64,000 bases of DNA. Origin: Mycobacterium sp. DL440. Its GTDB lineage: Bacteria; Actinomycetota; Actinomycetes; Mycobacteriales; Mycobacteriaceae. This document shows, in pieces, positions 34,155 to 44,396 of this stretch; within the stretch, counting starts at the first letter, position 1, and the number at the start of each line of letters is the position of its first letter. The position numbers were made by a program, and so were the translations under genes. The notes beneath the pieces were generated by a model. It was not told the DNA's origin, ran no database searches, and saw nothing but the letters and a program-made list of their open reading frames with translations. The DNA lies in contig NZ_CP050191.1 in assembly GCF_011745145.1 (NCBI RefSeq), forward strand, positions 4,047,327 to 4,111,326, written 5' to 3'.

Positions 34155-34829
34155 TCAGCGCGGCATCGCGATCCGCAATCCCGCCAGCATCACCTGCGCG
34201 TCAGCCATGAAGGTCGGATTGTTGGGCGCCGTGCTCTGCGCCAGCGCCACAATGTTCCAGACCTTCGCCCCGAGGGGCACCATCACGGACACGGAGGTGA
34301 CGTAGCTCGTCTTGCTGATCTTGTCGTCGGGCGGGGTCGTGTAGTTGACCATCAACGCGGGGAAGCCACAGATCTCGGACGGCACCTGGGTGATGTTCTG
34401 CGCGCCAATGGATTGGAAGCCCTTGATGGTCTCATTCAGCAGGTCCTTGGGCGGCCGATCCCCGTCCGTCGCGTCTCCGATCGACACCGAGATGGCCGGA
34501 TTCGTCACACCGTCGGTGAGGGATTCATTGCGTAGCACCAATTTGACTGGGCCCTTGGCGAACTCAGGCACAGGCACCCAGCCCGGCGGCTGCGCGACAC
34601 GCACCCGCGGCTCGTCGGGCCCGGTCCCGGGAACTTCGATCCAGGCATCCGAGTGCAACTGCTCGCAGGTTTGGGCCTTGTACCCGGGTTCTCCCGACGC
34701 TGCCCCCGACGACCCCCCGGGTGGTTCGAATCCGGCCGTTACGGTGCCGTCGGTCATCTGCGTGCACCCACTGAGGATCAGCCCGGCTGCCAACACGACC
34801 ACACCCGCAACGCGCTTCATGACCCCCAT
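34155..34829 (-). CDS. LpqN-like lipoprotein
   Basis: The protein has 224 residues. A lipobox LILSGC sits at the end of a short signal peptide, so the mature protein is an acylated lipoprotein. After a Gly/Ser-rich linker, a domain of about 170 residues follows (RVAQPPGWVPVP ... ICGFPALMVNYTTPP ... VWNIVALAQST) that resembles the LpqN/LpqT lipoprotein fold. Mycobacterial LpqN proteins are reported to interact with cell-envelope enzymes; no catalytic motif is seen. The start could be 34829 or ATG 34820. A related domain forms the outer part of the kinase at 38350-40212. Confidence 0.75.
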   Translation of the reverse strand: MGVMKRVAGVVVLAAGLILSGCTQMTDGTVTAGFEPPGGSSGAASGEPGYKAQTCEQLHSDAWIEVPGTGPDEPRVRVAQPPGWVPVPEFAKGPVKLVLRNESLTDGVTNPAISVSIGDATDGDRPPKDLLNETIKGFQSIGAQNITQVPSEICGFPALMVNYTTPPDDKISKTSYVTSVSVMVPLGAKVWNIVALAQSTAPNNPTFMADAQVMLAGLRIAMPR

Positions 34830-34860
34830 CGCCCCCAGAGACTACGCGAGCGGCAAGAAG

Positions 34861-36849
34861 CTAGCGGCGACGCGAGTGCAGGTAGTCGCCGACGACGGCT
34901 GCGCCCAGGCCATCGAGATCAGGCACCACCACCCGGCCCTGCACGCGGCGGGCCACCTGGTCGATGAACCGGGCCAGACCGGGATCGGAGCCCAGCCGGA
35001 AGATCGTCACCTGTGCGCCGAGGCGGGCCACCTCGTCAAAGCCACGCACGGTATGGGCAATGGTGCGCGGGTGGGGCGGGTAATCAAAAAACACGGACGA
35101 ACCCTCGCCATTCCCGAAATCCTCCAGATGTGCGGTGGGCTCGCCATCGGTCACCACCAGCACCACCGGCTGGGCGTTGGGGTGGCGACGCAGATGCCGC
35201 GACGCCAGGGCCAGCGCGTGGTGCAAGTTGGTGCCCTGCTCGTACACGCCCTCCAGACCCGTCAGCTCACCCGCGGTCACGGTGCGGGCGTACCGGCCAA
35301 AGGCGATGATCTGCAACTCATCTGACCGGAACCGGGTACTGACCAGATGGTTGAGCGCCAGCGCCGTGCGCTTCATCGGCAGCCAGCGGTTCTCCATCAC
35401 CATCGAGAACGAGGTGTCCACCAGCAGCGCCACACACGCCTGGGTGCGGGTCTCGGTCTCCGAGATCTCCACATCCTCGACCGCGAACCGAATGGGCCGT
35501 TCCACCGTCCCGGTGCCCGCTTGGCGCAGCACCGCGTTGGTCACCGTGCGGGTGACGTTCCACGGCTCGGTGTCGCCGAACTGCCAGGGCCGGGTGGCCC
35601 CGGTCAATTCCCCGGCCGCGCCGGCGCGACGGGTGTCCCGCTCGCCGTGCCGGCCCGAAAGCTGTTGGGCCACATCACGCAGAGCGGTCTGGCCGAGCTG
35701 CCGCATGGCCTTGGGCGAAAGCCGCCACTGCCCATCGGAGCCGCGGTCGATGAAGCCCTGGTTGACCAGGGCCTTCTCCAGCTCGGACAGGGTGCGGGCG
35801 TCGATCGCGGCGTCGTCGCCGAGCTGGCGGGCCAGCGCCTCCAGATCGACGTCGTCCATCGACGCCCCGGCGTAGCTCTGCGACAGTGCGTCGGCCAGCT
35901 GCTCCAACTCGCCGATGTCGGACAGCGCCTGAGCGCCCTCCCCCATGCCCAGCGGGTCGCCGCCGGAGAACCGTTCCGAACCGTTCCAGTCCTCACCGGG
36001 GCGGGCAGCCTGGAGGTGCGAGTCGAGCCGGTTCAATGCGTTCATCAACGACGGTGAACCGAAAGCCTGCTGCGCCAAGGCATCCAGCTCGGCTCGCTGC
36101 TCGGCCGACAGGCTGTTGCGGAACCGCTGCGCGGCGGCGGCGCGCTTGGCCAACGCATCCAACAGTTCGTCGATGTTCTGCGGATCTTCCGGGAAGTACT
36201 CGCCGTGCTTGTCCATGAAGTTCTGAAAGTCCTCAGGCGAGTCATTCCCCTGAGCGTGCTTGTCCAGCAGATCGTTGAGGTCATCGAGCATGTCGTTGAC
36301 CCGCTGCCGGTCCTCGTCGGTGGCGTTCTCCAACGCATCCTTCATGCCGGCGAAACGCTGATCCAGCATCTCGCGGCCCAGCAGATCCTTGATCTGCTCG
36401 TACTTCTGTCGCGCCTCGGGGCTGCGCCAGTCGTAATCGGCGAGCTCCTGTACGGCCTTGGCCGGTGACGGCGAGAGCGCCTCCATCTGCAGTTCGCCGA
36501 ACCGTGCGTTGTCGTCGAGGGCGCGGGCCAGCTCCTTGCGCTCGGCGAGCACAGCCTCGTCGAGCAGCTTCTTGATCTCCTGCAGGGTGCCGTCAAGGTT
36601 GTGCCGCTGCAACAACTCCCGGCGTTTGCGGTTGGCCTCGGCGGCCAGCCGATCGGTGCCACGCATGCCCTCGGTGCCGCGACGCATCAGCTCCGAGAGC
36701 GCGCGGCGCGGCGAGCTGCCCTCCATGACGCTCTGACCGATCTGCTCGAGCGCATCGCGCAGATCGATCGGCGGTGCCAGCGGGTCGGGGCCACCTGTGT
36801 ATCGCGAATACCGCGAGGTGTGCCCGTGCGCCCGACCGGGATCAGCCAT
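34861..36849 (-). CDS. von Willebrand factor A domain protein (Rv0959-like)
   Basis: The protein has 662 residues. A long charged, largely helical N-terminal region (1-450) is followed by a vWA domain at about 470-655 with a MIDAS motif: DTSFSM, a later threonine (GTNLHHAL) and VTDGEP. vWA proteins of this kind work with MoxR AAA+ ATPases as substrate-binding or metal-insertion partners. It overlaps the upstream AAA+ gene by 8 nt, matching the M. tuberculosis Rv0958-Rv0959 pair. The client protein is unknown. Confidence 0.9.
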   Translation of the reverse strand: MADPGRAHGHTSRYSRYTGGPDPLAPPIDLRDALEQIGQSVMEGSSPRRALSELMRRGTEGMRGTDRLAAEANRKRRELLQRHNLDGTLQEIKKLLDEAVLAERKELARALDDNARFGELQMEALSPSPAKAVQELADYDWRSPEARQKYEQIKDLLGREMLDQRFAGMKDALENATDEDRQRVNDMLDDLNDLLDKHAQGNDSPEDFQNFMDKHGEYFPEDPQNIDELLDALAKRAAAAQRFRNSLSAEQRAELDALAQQAFGSPSLMNALNRLDSHLQAARPGEDWNGSERFSGGDPLGMGEGAQALSDIGELEQLADALSQSYAGASMDDVDLEALARQLGDDAAIDARTLSELEKALVNQGFIDRGSDGQWRLSPKAMRQLGQTALRDVAQQLSGRHGERDTRRAGAAGELTGATRPWQFGDTEPWNVTRTVTNAVLRQAGTGTVERPIRFAVEDVEISETETRTQACVALLVDTSFSMVMENRWLPMKRTALALNHLVSTRFRSDELQIIAFGRYARTVTAGELTGLEGVYEQGTNLHHALALASRHLRRHPNAQPVVLVVTDGEPTAHLEDFGNGEGSSVFFDYPPHPRTIAHTVRGFDEVARLGAQVTIFRLGSDPGLARFIDQVARRVQGRVVVPDLDGLGAAVVGDYLHSRRR

Positions 36850-38227
36850 AGACGGTCTCGCCCTCCCCGGTCACCTTGTCGACACGCTTGGCCAGATACA
36901 GCGCCTCCAAAGCCAATTCGATGGCCGCGGCCCGCTGACCGACCGACACGGCGCCCAACCTGGAGGCGAGCGCGTCGACCACGGCCAGATCCGGCAGGGC
37001 AGCCAGGACGTCCTTGGCCGACACCCGCTCACCGGTGGTCACCGGCGAACCCTCCTCGACCGCAGCCACCAACGGGGCGACGTCGATACCGCCCAGCAGT
37101 CGCTGTGCAGTGTCGGCGGTGGCGCGGCGCAGCAGGTGCTCCAGCACCGCCTGCTCGCGGCCCTCCTCGCCGCTCTCGAACTCCAATTTGCCGCGCAGCA
37201 CGTCGATCACGGTGGACAGATCCGCCACCCGAGCCACCGGATCGTCCTCGCCCAGGATTGCCGAGCGATGCCGCGCCGAGGCCGCCACCGTCTCGGCCGC
37301 AGCGATAGCGAACCTGGCCGACACACCGGAACGCTGGTCGATCGAGCTCGACTCACGCAGATTGCGGGCGAACCGGGCCAGCACACCGAGCAGGTACTCC
37401 GGAACCTCGGCGGCCAACTGGGCCTCCTGGCGGATCACCCCGACCTCGTCGTCGATCTCCAACGGGTAATGCGTGCGGATCTCAGCACCGAAGCGGTCCT
37501 TGAGCGGGGTGATGATCCGGCCGCGGTTCGTGTAGTCCTCGGGATTGGCGCTCGCGACGACGAGGACGTCGAGCGGCAGCCGCAACGTGTAGCCGCGGAC
37601 CTGGATGTCGCGCTCCTCCATCACGTTGAGCATCGACACCTGAATCCGCTCGGCCAGGTCGGGCAGCTCGTTGACGGCCACGATGCCGCGGTGGGCCCGC
37701 GGGATCAGCCCGTAGGCGATCGTTTCCGGGTCACCCAGGCTGCGACCCTCGGCCACCTTGATCGGATCGATGTCGCCGACGAGATCGGCCACGCTGGTGT
37801 CCGGGGTGGCCAGCTTCTCGGTGTAACGCTCACTGCGGTGACGCCACTCGATCGGCAGATCGTCGCCGGAATCGGCGGCCCGGCGGATCGACTCCGGCGT
37901 GATCGGGCTGTACGGATGCTCACCCAGCTCAGACCCGGCGATCACCGGCGTCCACTCGTCGAGCAGCCCCGTCAGTGCCCGCAGCAGCCGCGTCTTGCCC
38001 TGGCCGCGCTCCCCGAGCAGCACCACGTCGTGCCCGGCGATCAACGCCCGCTCCAGCTGCGGGATCACAGTGTCATCAAATCCCAGGATCCCCGGCCACA
38101 CGTCGCGGCGGTCGGCGAGTGCAGAAAGCAGATTCTCCCGAATTTCGACTTTGACGCCCCGCTCACGGTGGCCGGAGGCGCGCAGCTCACCGACGGTACG
38201 AGGCAGATCCTTGGGTTGGCTCACCAC
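36842..38227 (-). CDS. MoxR/Mg-chelatase-like AAA+ ATPase (Rv0958-like)
   Basis: The protein has 461 residues. The AAA+ core shows Walker A ([13 protein letters not shown]), Walker B/sensor region ([16 protein letters not shown]), and the ChlI/BchI-like [28 protein letters not shown] block. It is a probable ATP-driven chaperone that remodels or loads cofactors into a target together with the vWA partner encoded next. Two adjacent GTG codons (38227, 38224) could start it; no strong ribosome-binding site is visible. It is divergent from the kinase gene at 38350. Confidence 0.9.
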   Translation of the reverse strand: MVSQPKDLPRTVGELRASGHRERGVKVEIRENLLSALADRRDVWPGILGFDDTVIPQLERALIAGHDVVLLGERGQGKTRLLRALTGLLDEWTPVIAGSELGEHPYSPITPESIRRAADSGDDLPIEWRHRSERYTEKLATPDTSVADLVGDIDPIKVAEGRSLGDPETIAYGLIPRAHRGIVAVNELPDLAERIQVSMLNVMEERDIQVRGYTLRLPLDVLVVASANPEDYTNRGRIITPLKDRFGAEIRTHYPLEIDDEVGVIRQEAQLAAEVPEYLLGVLARFARNLRESSSIDQRSGVSARFAIAAAETVAASARHRSAILGEDDPVARVADLSTVIDVLRGKLEFESGEEGREQAVLEHLLRRATADTAQRLLGGIDVAPLVAAVEEGSPVTTGERVSAKDVLAALPDLAVVDALASRLGAVSVGQRAAAIELALEALYLAKRVDKVTGEGETVYG

Positions 38228-38349
38228 TCCACGCTACGACTGAACCCGCCCGTGCACATCGCCACCCGGCAGAACTAGCATCCGGCACGCGCGAGCCACT
38301 CCCCCGGCATAGTCGTTGCGCGAGCGTTGCTACCGGTAGTCTGCGCTCC

Positions 38350-40212
38350 ATGCCGTTGGCTAGCGGTCAGGAATTCGCAGGGTTCACCATCGTGCGGTTG
38401 GTGGGCACTGGAGGCATGGGCGAGGTCTATTTGGCGTCCCACCCGCGGTTACCCCGCGAGGACGCTCTCAAAGTGCTGCCCATCAGCGTCAGCTCGGACA
38501 ACGAATTCCGGCAGCGGTTCATCCGCGAGGCCGACATGGCGGCCACCCTGTGGCATCCGCACATCGTCGGCGTGCACGACCGCGGCGAGTTCGAGGACCG
38601 CTTGTGGATCTCGATGGACTTCGTCGACGGACACGACGCCGCCCGGCTTCTGCACGATCAGTATCCGAAAGGCATGCCGGCCGAGGACGTCATCGAGGTC
38701 ATCACCGCCGTCGGCGACGCGCTGGACTACGCGCACCAGCGCAAGCTGCTGCACCGTGACGTCAAACCCGCCAACATCCTGCTCACCAGCAAACAGGGTT
38801 CCAAGCGTCGCATCATGCTGACCGACTTCGGCATCGCACGCCGCGCCGACGAGGTCAACGGGCTCACCTCGACCAACATCACCGTGGGGTCGATGTCCTA
38901 CACCGCACCCGAGCAGTTGATGGGGCAGCCGCTGGACGGCCGGGCCGACCAGTACTCGCTGGCCGCTACCGCCTACCGCCTGTTCACCGGCACCCCGCCG
39001 TTCGCGCACAGCAACCCGGCCGTGGTGATCAGTCATCATCTGAACTCGCCGCCACCCAAGCTCGCCGACACGAAACCCGAACTGGCCGTGTTCGATTCGG
39101 TGATGGCCAAGGCACTGTCCAAGGACGCCAAGGACCGCTACGACACCTGCCACGACTTCGCCGTCGCATTGGCCGAGGCAGCCACCGGCACCACCCCTGA
39201 GGTGCGCACCCCGACACCGACTCACGAGCCGGCGCCGCCCACCACCCCGCTGATCATCCCGAAGCCGGTAAATCCGCCGCCGACGCCGCCCTCGCCGTCG
39301 AACCCGCGGCAGGCACCCCCGTCGGAACCACCGGTGTTCACGTCGTCGTGGGTAGGTAACGAAACCTCATCCCACAAACCCATGGCGGGCAATACACCGG
39401 TCGGTATGCAGGGCCTCGGCGGGCCGCCGGGACCGGTTGGGCCGCCGCAGACCAACTTCGGGCCACCCCCGCTGCCGCACACCCCGATTCCGCAGAAGCA
39501 GAACAACCGGCGCAACCTCGTCCTGGCTGCGGCCGCGATCGCCGGGGTGATCCTGCTCGTCGGCGGTATCGCGTTCGCGGTCACCTCGGGAGGCCAGGAA
39601 GGCAACAACGGCGGCGGCGGCGAGACCACGTCGGCGATCGCCACGGATACATCCGGCGAGGAGACCACGACCTCGCCCAAGCCGGCCGGACACGCCTTCA
39701 CCATCGCCGACTACATCAAGCAGAGCGGCGTCGTCGAAACGCCGGTCCATCGCGGCGATCCGGGCGCGCCGGTGTTCAACTGGCCGACTCCGCCTGGATG
39801 GATCGACGCCGGCACCCGCACACCGGCGTGGGCCTACTCGGCGATGGTCAACGACCCGACCAACCCGCCGGATCCGCCGTCGGTCATCTCGTTGATCTCC
39901 AAGCTGACCGGTGACGTCGACGCCAACAAGCTGCTTGAGTTCGCCCCCAACGAGCTGCAGAACCTGGCGGACTACAAGCCGAACGGTGACGTGGCCCGTG
40001 GAGAGATCAGCGGGTTTCCCTCGGTCCACCTGGCCGGCACCTATGCCAAGGGTGAACAGCGCCGCGCGATCACCCAGACCACCATCGCGATCCAGGCGCC
40101 CGGTGCCGTGTACGTGCTGCAGATCAACGCCGACGCGCTGGAACGCGACAAGGGGGCGCTGACCGATATCAACAAGGCGATCGACGCCCAGGCCACCATC
40201 GCGCTGCCCTGA
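38350..40212 (+). CDS. Receptor-type Ser/Thr protein kinase with extracytoplasmic LpqN-like domain
   Basis: The protein has 620 residues. The N-terminal kinase domain (about 10-275) is complete: [10 protein letters not shown]-loop, K41, catalytic loop [11 protein letters not shown] with D137, DFG at 159-161 and activation loop with [17 protein letters not shown] Pro-rich juxtamembrane stretch, one transmembrane helix (about 392-415) and an outer domain (about 455-620) follow. The outer domain matches the LpqN family: [27 protein letters not shown] and a [11 protein letters not shown] block. It probably senses an envelope ligand. It is related to the PknF/PknJ group but no exact symbol can be given. 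A terminator follows at 40244. Confidence 0.92.
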   Translation: MPLASGQEFAGFTIVRLVGTGGMGEVYLASHPRLPREDALKVLPISVSSDNEFRQRFIREADMAATLWHPHIVGVHDRGEFEDRLWISMDFVDGHDAARLLHDQYPKGMPAEDVIEVITAVGDALDYAHQRKLLHRDVKPANILLTSKQGSKRRIMLTDFGIARRADEVNGLTSTNITVGSMSYTAPEQLMGQPLDGRADQYSLAATAYRLFTGTPPFAHSNPAVVISHHLNSPPPKLADTKPELAVFDSVMAKALSKDAKDRYDTCHDFAVALAEAATGTTPEVRTPTPTHEPAPPTTPLIIPKPVNPPPTPPSPSNPRQAPPSEPPVFTSSWVGNETSSHKPMAGNTPVGMQGLGGPPGPVGPPQTNFGPPPLPHTPIPQKQNNRRNLVLAAAAIAGVILLVGGIAFAVTSGGQEGNNGGGGETTSAIATDTSGEETTTSPKPAGHAFTIADYIKQSGVVETPVHRGDPGAPVFNWPTPPGWIDAGTRTPAWAYSAMVNDPTNPPDPPSVISLISKLTGDVDANKLLEFAPNELQNLADYKPNGDVARGEISGFPSVHLAGTYAKGEQRRAITQTTIAIQAPGAVYVLQINADALERDKGALTDINKAIDAQATIALP

Positions 40213-40243
40213 GGTCCTGCCGGGCTTCCGTCGCCCCGACCAG

Positions 40244-40274
40244 AAGAGCCGACCGCCAAAGGCGGCCGGCTCTT
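40244..40274. terminator. Intrinsic terminator after the kinase gene
   Basis: Arms AAGAGCCGACCGCC / GGCGGCCGGCTCTT with one mismatch and an AAA loop; lies between convergent genes (kinase and haemophore-like gene). Confidence 0.8.
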
Positions 40275-40305
40275 GCCATCTGACCCGTTGGGCCGCGGTG
40301 GCACT

Positions 40306-40668
40306 CTAGATCACGCCGGAGATTTCGGCTTCGAGTGGAATGTTGCAGCGGTTTCGCAGGTCCACGGCGGGTGCGCGGATCGCGTCGAGTTCGGCGCGCA
40401 CCTGCGGATTGTCATTCAGATACGTCTTCGTCTGCTCACCAGTCGTCTTCTTGCCCTGCCCCTGCAGCCCCGTGAAGAACGCATTGACGTCGGGATGACT
40501 GAACAAGTAGGCGGTCATGTTCGTCGAAACACCCGCCATCACCGAGGTCACGTCAGCAGTGGTGCAGTTCGGGGGTTCGGCGGCCGCGATTGCCGGTGTG
40601 CCGAGGAGTACCGCGCCGGCCCCCAGCACCGCAGCGGCACAGCTACGTGAACGCGTTACAAGTTTCAT
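40306..40668 (-). CDS. Secreted haemophore-like haem-binding protein
   Basis: The protein has 120 residues with a signal peptide (cleavage near AIAAAEPP). The mature part has the mycobacterial haemophore pattern: NCTTADVTSVMAGVSTNMTAYL, HPDVNAFFTGLQGQ and a second cysteine near the end (LRNRCNI), likely forming a disulfide. The family includes M. tuberculosis Rv0203, which binds and carries haem outside the cell. The haem ligand cannot be confirmed by reading; the Tyr in TAYLFSHPD is a candidate. Monocistronic. Confidence 0.8.
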   Translation of the reverse strand: MKLVTRSRSCAAAVLGAGAVLLGTPAIAAAEPPNCTTADVTSVMAGVSTNMTAYLFSHPDVNAFFTGLQGQGKKTTGEQTKTYLNDNPQVRAELDAIRAPAVDLRNRCNIPLEAEISGVI

Positions 40669-40794
40669 GGGACTCCTCGATCAGTGGATCCAGTCGTGAA
40701 CGATGGTCTATGTTTGCCGCAACCATAACGTGCGCGACAAAATTGCGTGCGGGGTCGACGCAACGTCGGCCCGGACGAAAGGAAGACACTCGCC

Positions 40795-41046
40795 ATGTCG
40801 CAGATGCGTAACCTCTTGGTTCTCAGTGCCGCTGGATTCGGCGCCGCCGTGGCGATTCTGGGCGCACCGGCCGCAGCCGCCGATCCGTCACTGCTGCCGC
40901 AGTGTGAAGTGACGGGTGGAAGCTCGATAGCCGGTGGCCAGACGACCGACTGCGCATCCGAAGGCAACACCCAAATCGACGCGACGCCACCGGTGTACCC
41001 GGGCGAGGAGGAGTTCTACGGCTTCCCCGGCTTCGGCTTCATCTGA
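40795..41046 (+). CDS. Small secreted protein of unknown function
   Basis: The protein has 83 residues from ATG 40795, preceded by GAAAGGAAG. The signal peptide ends at AAAADPS. The mature part is short and acidic, with two cysteines (PQCEVTGG, TTDCASEG) and an aromatic/Gly-rich C-terminus (EEFYGFPGFGF). No domain was recognised. It is divergent from the haemophore-like gene, with about 126 bp between starts. Confidence 0.65.
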   Translation: MSQMRNLLVLSAAGFGAAVAILGAPAAAADPSLLPQCEVTGGSSIAGGQTTDCASEGNTQIDATPPVYPGEEEFYGFPGFGFI

Positions 41047-41132
41047 GCGTGAGCGAGCGCGTCCGGGTCGGCGAGTAGGTAGGCGCCTGCCCGGAACGCT
41101 GCCCTCATCGGGTACCCAGTACCCTCGGTACC

Positions 41133-42149
41133 GTGAATTCGCTCGATTGGCGTAGCCGGCCGTCCACCGTCCACTTCGGCCCCGCATCCCTGCAGTCCAA
41201 AGCGCTCGGCTTCGCCACCGCAATCTTCATCCGGCCATTGCTGGGCCTGCTGACCCTGGTCGGGATGGGCATCAACCGTGTCGCCCCCGCGCTGCTGCAG
41301 CGCGCCCACCTCGACGTCATCGACCGGCCGCTACGAGTGATCAAACCGCTGCCCGGCACCGAAGTGACACCGGTGGCACTGCCCAACTGCCCGGCCGAAT
41401 GGGTTGTCGCTGACTCGGCGCGCGACTCCGATCTCGTGATCGTCTATTTGCACGGCTCGGCGCTGGTGACGCTCGGCCTGAACTCACACCGGCGCTTCGT
41501 GTCGAAGCTGTCGGCCACCACCGGAGCACGCGTGCTCAACGTCGGATACCGGCTGGCTCCCCAGGCCGACATCGACGACGCTGTCGCCGACGGCCTTGAC
41601 GGCTACCGCCTGGCCCTGTCGCTCGGGTACGCACCCAATCGGATTGTCCTGGCCGGTGACTCAGCCGGCGGACTGATGGCCGCTGACATCGCTATCGCGG
41701 CCCGCGACGCCGGCTTTCCGGTGCCCGCCGGGCAGGTTTTGCTCTCACCGCTGACCTCATCCGACATGGACCTGAAATACCGTGCATTACAAGAACATCG
41801 CGATGTGATGTTCCCGTTCATGACAGTGAAGTTCATCTACGACGTCTTCGCGACGGTCAACGGCACCCGGCCCACCCCCGTCATGCCGCCCGAAGCCGAT
41901 CTGCACGGGCTCGGCCCATTCCTGCTGCAGGTCGGCACCCACGAAATGCTGCTCAACGACACCTTCGCCCTGGCCGACAAGCTCCAGGCCGCCGGCGTTC
42001 CGGTATGGGTCCAGGTGTGGGACAAGGCAATGCACATGTTCCAGCTGAGCTTCGACATCAATCCCGACGCCCGGAAAGCGGTCGACGAGATCACGTCGTT
42101 CATCGCGTACGCGACCGCCGACGCCGAGGATGGTGAGGTCAGCGCCTAG
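41133..42149 (+). CDS. Alpha/beta hydrolase (hormone-sensitive-lipase-like esterase)
   Basis: The protein has 338 residues from a GTG. It shows the HSL-type alpha/beta hydrolase pattern: oxyanion loop YLHGSALVTLG (HGS rather than the common HGGG), nucleophile elbow GDSAGG, and downstream candidate acid and base in GTHEMLLND and KAMHMFQLS. It has a hydrophobic N-terminal stretch (about 30-50) that may associate with the membrane. Mycobacterial members hydrolyse short or medium acyl esters (e.g. steryl or lipid esters). Substrate not determinable. Followed by a 48-bp gap to convergent purH. Confidence 0.85.
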   Translation: MNSLDWRSRPSTVHFGPASLQSKALGFATAIFIRPLLGLLTLVGMGINRVAPALLQRAHLDVIDRPLRVIKPLPGTEVTPVALPNCPAEWVVADSARDSDLVIVYLHGSALVTLGLNSHRRFVSKLSATTGARVLNVGYRLAPQADIDDAVADGLDGYRLALSLGYAPNRIVLAGDSAGGLMAADIAIAARDAGFPVPAGQVLLSPLTSSDMDLKYRALQEHRDVMFPFMTVKFIYDVFATVNGTRPTPVMPPEADLHGLGPFLLQVGTHEMLLNDTFALADKLQAAGVPVWVQVWDKAMHMFQLSFDINPDARKAVDEITSFIAYATADAEDGEVSA

Positions 42150-42197
42150 TTTCGGTCACAGCCCCCAGGTAGAAACGGCGAACAGCGCAAGCGCAAG

Positions 42198-43760
42198 CTA
42201 GTGCGCGAAATGCCTTGCACCGGTGAGGTACAGCGTGATGCCCGCAGCCTCGGCGGCGGCAGTCACCTCGGCGTCACGCACCGACCCGCCCGGGTGCACG
42301 ATGGCCTTGACGCCCGCGTTGGTCAACGTCTCCAAGCCATCGGGGAACGGGAAGAACGCGTCGGAGGCACCGACCGAACCGGGCACGCGGTCACCCGCAC
42401 GCTGCACCGCCAGCCCGGCTGCGTCGACGCGATTCACCTGTCCCATACCGACACCCACGGTGGCGCCGTCCTTGGCGACCACGATCGCGTTGGACTTCAC
42501 CGCGCGGCAGGCCCGCCAGGCGAACACCAGATCGCTCAGCGTCTGCGGGTCGGCCGGCTCACCGGTGGCCAGCGTCCAGTTCGCCGGATCGTCGCCCTCG
42601 GCGTCGAGTGCGTCGCGCTGCTGCAGCAGCACTCCGCCACTGATCTGGCGCAGCTCGATACCGCCGACCAGCGGCTCGGACGCCACCAGGATGCGGATGT
42701 TCTTCTTGCGCGCCAGGATTTCGACGGCACCGGGCTCGTACGCCGGGGCGATGATGACCTCGGTGAAGATGTCGGCGACGGTCTCGGCCATCTCGACGCT
42801 GACCTCAGTGTTGGAGGCGATGACGCCGCCGAACGCGCTCAGCGGATCGCACTCGTGCGCCTTGCGGTGCGCGTCGGCCACCGACTCCGAGGAGATCGCG
42901 ATGCCACACGGGTTGGCGTGCTTGATGATCGCCACACAGATCTCTTCGTGGTCGAACGCCGCGCGCCACGCCGCATCGGCGTCGGTGTAGTTGTTGTAGG
43001 ACATCTCCTTGCCGTGCAATTGCTCGGCCTGCGCCAGTCCGGGCCAGGCGGCATCGTCGCGGTACACCGCGGCCTGCTGATGCGGGTTCTCGCCGTAGCG
43101 CAGCACAGCGCTGCGCTGCCAGGTACCGGCGAACCAGGCCGGCAGCGGCTGCTTGGGCTCTTCCGGCGCCAGGGTGGAACCCATCCAACCGGCGACGGCG
43201 ACGTCGTATTCGGCCGTGTGCCGGAACGCCAACGACGCCAGCTTCTTCCGCTCGTCGAGGGTGAACCCGCCGGCCCGGACCGCGGCGAGCACACCGTCAT
43301 AGCCCAGCGGATCGACCACGACGGCCACACTCGGATGGTTCTTGGCGGCCGCACGCACCATCGACGGCCCGCCGATGTCGATCTGCTCGACACACTCGTC
43401 CACCGATGCGCCGGACTCCACGGTCTCGGAGAACGGGTAGAGGTTCACCACCACGAGTTCGAACGCCTCGACCTTGAGTTCGGCCAGCGCCGCAATATGT
43501 TCGGGCTTGCGGGTATCGGCCAGCAGGCCGGCATGCACGCGCGGGTGCAGGGTCTTTACCCGGCCGTCGAGCACCTCGGGGAAGCCCGTCACCTCTTCCA
43601 CCGGCGTAACCGGAACACCGGCGGCAGCAATCGTTTTGGCGGTCGACCCGGTGGAGACGATGGCCACGCCTGCCTCGTGCAGGCCACGGGCCAGATCGGC
43701 CAGGCCGGTCTTGTCATAGACACTGATCAGCGCTCGCCGGATCGATTTCTTCTCGCTCAC
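42198..43760 (-). CDS. purH: Bifunctional AICAR transformylase/IMP cyclohydrolase PurH
   Basis: The protein has 520 residues (M. tuberculosis: 523). The N-terminal MGS-like IMP cyclohydrolase domain ([34 protein letters not shown]) precedes the AICAR formyltransferase domain ([32 protein letters not shown]). It catalyses the last two steps of de novo IMP synthesis. The GTG start overlaps the purN stop by 4 nt, so the two enzymes are coupled. Confidence 0.97.
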   Translation of the reverse strand: MSEKKSIRRALISVYDKTGLADLARGLHEAGVAIVSTGSTAKTIAAAGVPVTPVEEVTGFPEVLDGRVKTLHPRVHAGLLADTRKPEHIAALAELKVEAFELVVVNLYPFSETVESGASVDECVEQIDIGGPSMVRAAAKNHPSVAVVVDPLGYDGVLAAVRAGGFTLDERKKLASLAFRHTAEYDVAVAGWMGSTLAPEEPKQPLPAWFAGTWQRSAVLRYGENPHQQAAVYRDDAAWPGLAQAEQLHGKEMSYNNYTDADAAWRAAFDHEEICVAIIKHANPCGIAISSESVADAHRKAHECDPLSAFGGVIASNTEVSVEMAETVADIFTEVIIAPAYEPGAVEILARKKNIRILVASEPLVGGIELRQISGGVLLQQRDALDAEGDDPANWTLATGEPADPQTLSDLVFAWRACRAVKSNAIVVAKDGATVGVGMGQVNRVDAAGLAVQRAGDRVPGSVGASDAFFPFPDGLETLTNAGVKAIVHPGGSVRDAEVTAAAEAAGITLYLTGARHFAH

Positions 43761-44386
43761 CCTATGGTCGCCTTCCGTCCAGTCCAGGTCACGCCGCGGG
43801 TTGCCAGCGCGGCCAACACATCCACCAGCAGTCGTCGTTCGACCACCTTGATGCGCTCATGCAAAGTCTCTTCGATGTCATCATCGAGCACCTCGACGGC
43901 GTGCTGGGCCAGAATCGGCCCGGTATCCATGCCGGAGTCCACAAGATGGACGGTGCAGCCCGTCACCCGCACGCCGTACGCCAACGCCTCGGGTACCGCA
44001 TGCGCCCCCGGGAATGCGGGTAGCAACGCCGGATGCGTGTTGACGACGCGGCCGGGGAAACGGGAAAGGAACTGGCTGCCCAGAATTTTCATGAACCCGG
44101 CCGAGACCACCAGGTCGGGCTCGTGTTCGGCGGTGGCTTCGGTGAGCGCGGCATCCCAGGCGTCGCGGTCGTCATAGTCACCCAGCCGCACGGTGTAGGA
44201 CGGCAGCCCCGCCTCCGCCGCGATGTCGATCGCGGCACATTTGCGGTCGGTTCCGACCGCGACCACGCGCGCCGGATAGTCGTCTGAGGCGGCAGCCAGT
44301 AGCGAGGCGAGCAACGACCCCGTCCCCGAAGCCAGCACTACCAGCCGTGCCGGTGCACTCGGAGGCACTTGTAGCGGTTGCTGCAC
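43757..44386 (-). CDS. purN: Phosphoribosylglycinamide formyltransferase PurN
   Basis: The protein has 209 residues from the GTG at 44386 ([21 protein letters not shown]), the same start as M. tuberculosis PurN. Motifs: [10 protein letters not shown] phosphate loop, the catalytic [15 protein letters not shown] (Asn-His) and [11 protein letters not shown] (Asp). It formylates GAR using 10-formyl-THF in purine synthesis. It lies about 10 bp after the perM stop. A much longer upstream frame was ignored because it runs antisense-coded through perM. Confidence 0.95.
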   Translation of the reverse strand: MQQPLQVPPSAPARLVVLASGTGSLLASLLAAASDDYPARVVAVGTDRKCAAIDIAAEAGLPSYTVRLGDYDDRDAWDAALTEATAEHEPDLVVSAGFMKILGSQFLSRFPGRVVNTHPALLPAFPGAHAVPEALAYGVRVTGCTVHLVDSGMDTGPILAQHAVEVLDDDIEETLHERIKVVERRLLVDVLAALATRGVTWTGRKATIG

Positions 44387-44396
44387 GCGCAGCAGC

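Noticed and set aside
36797..38278. Long open plus-strand frame (about 490 codons) opposite the MoxR-type ATPase gene
   Set aside because: Antisense shadow of a high-GC gene; Arg/His/Gly-rich, no domain, and the opposite strand has clear AAA+ motifs.
42201..44177. Long open plus-strand frame (about 650 codons) opposite purH and purN
   Set aside because: Shadow of two well-recognised purine genes; composition is that of antisense GC-rich DNA.
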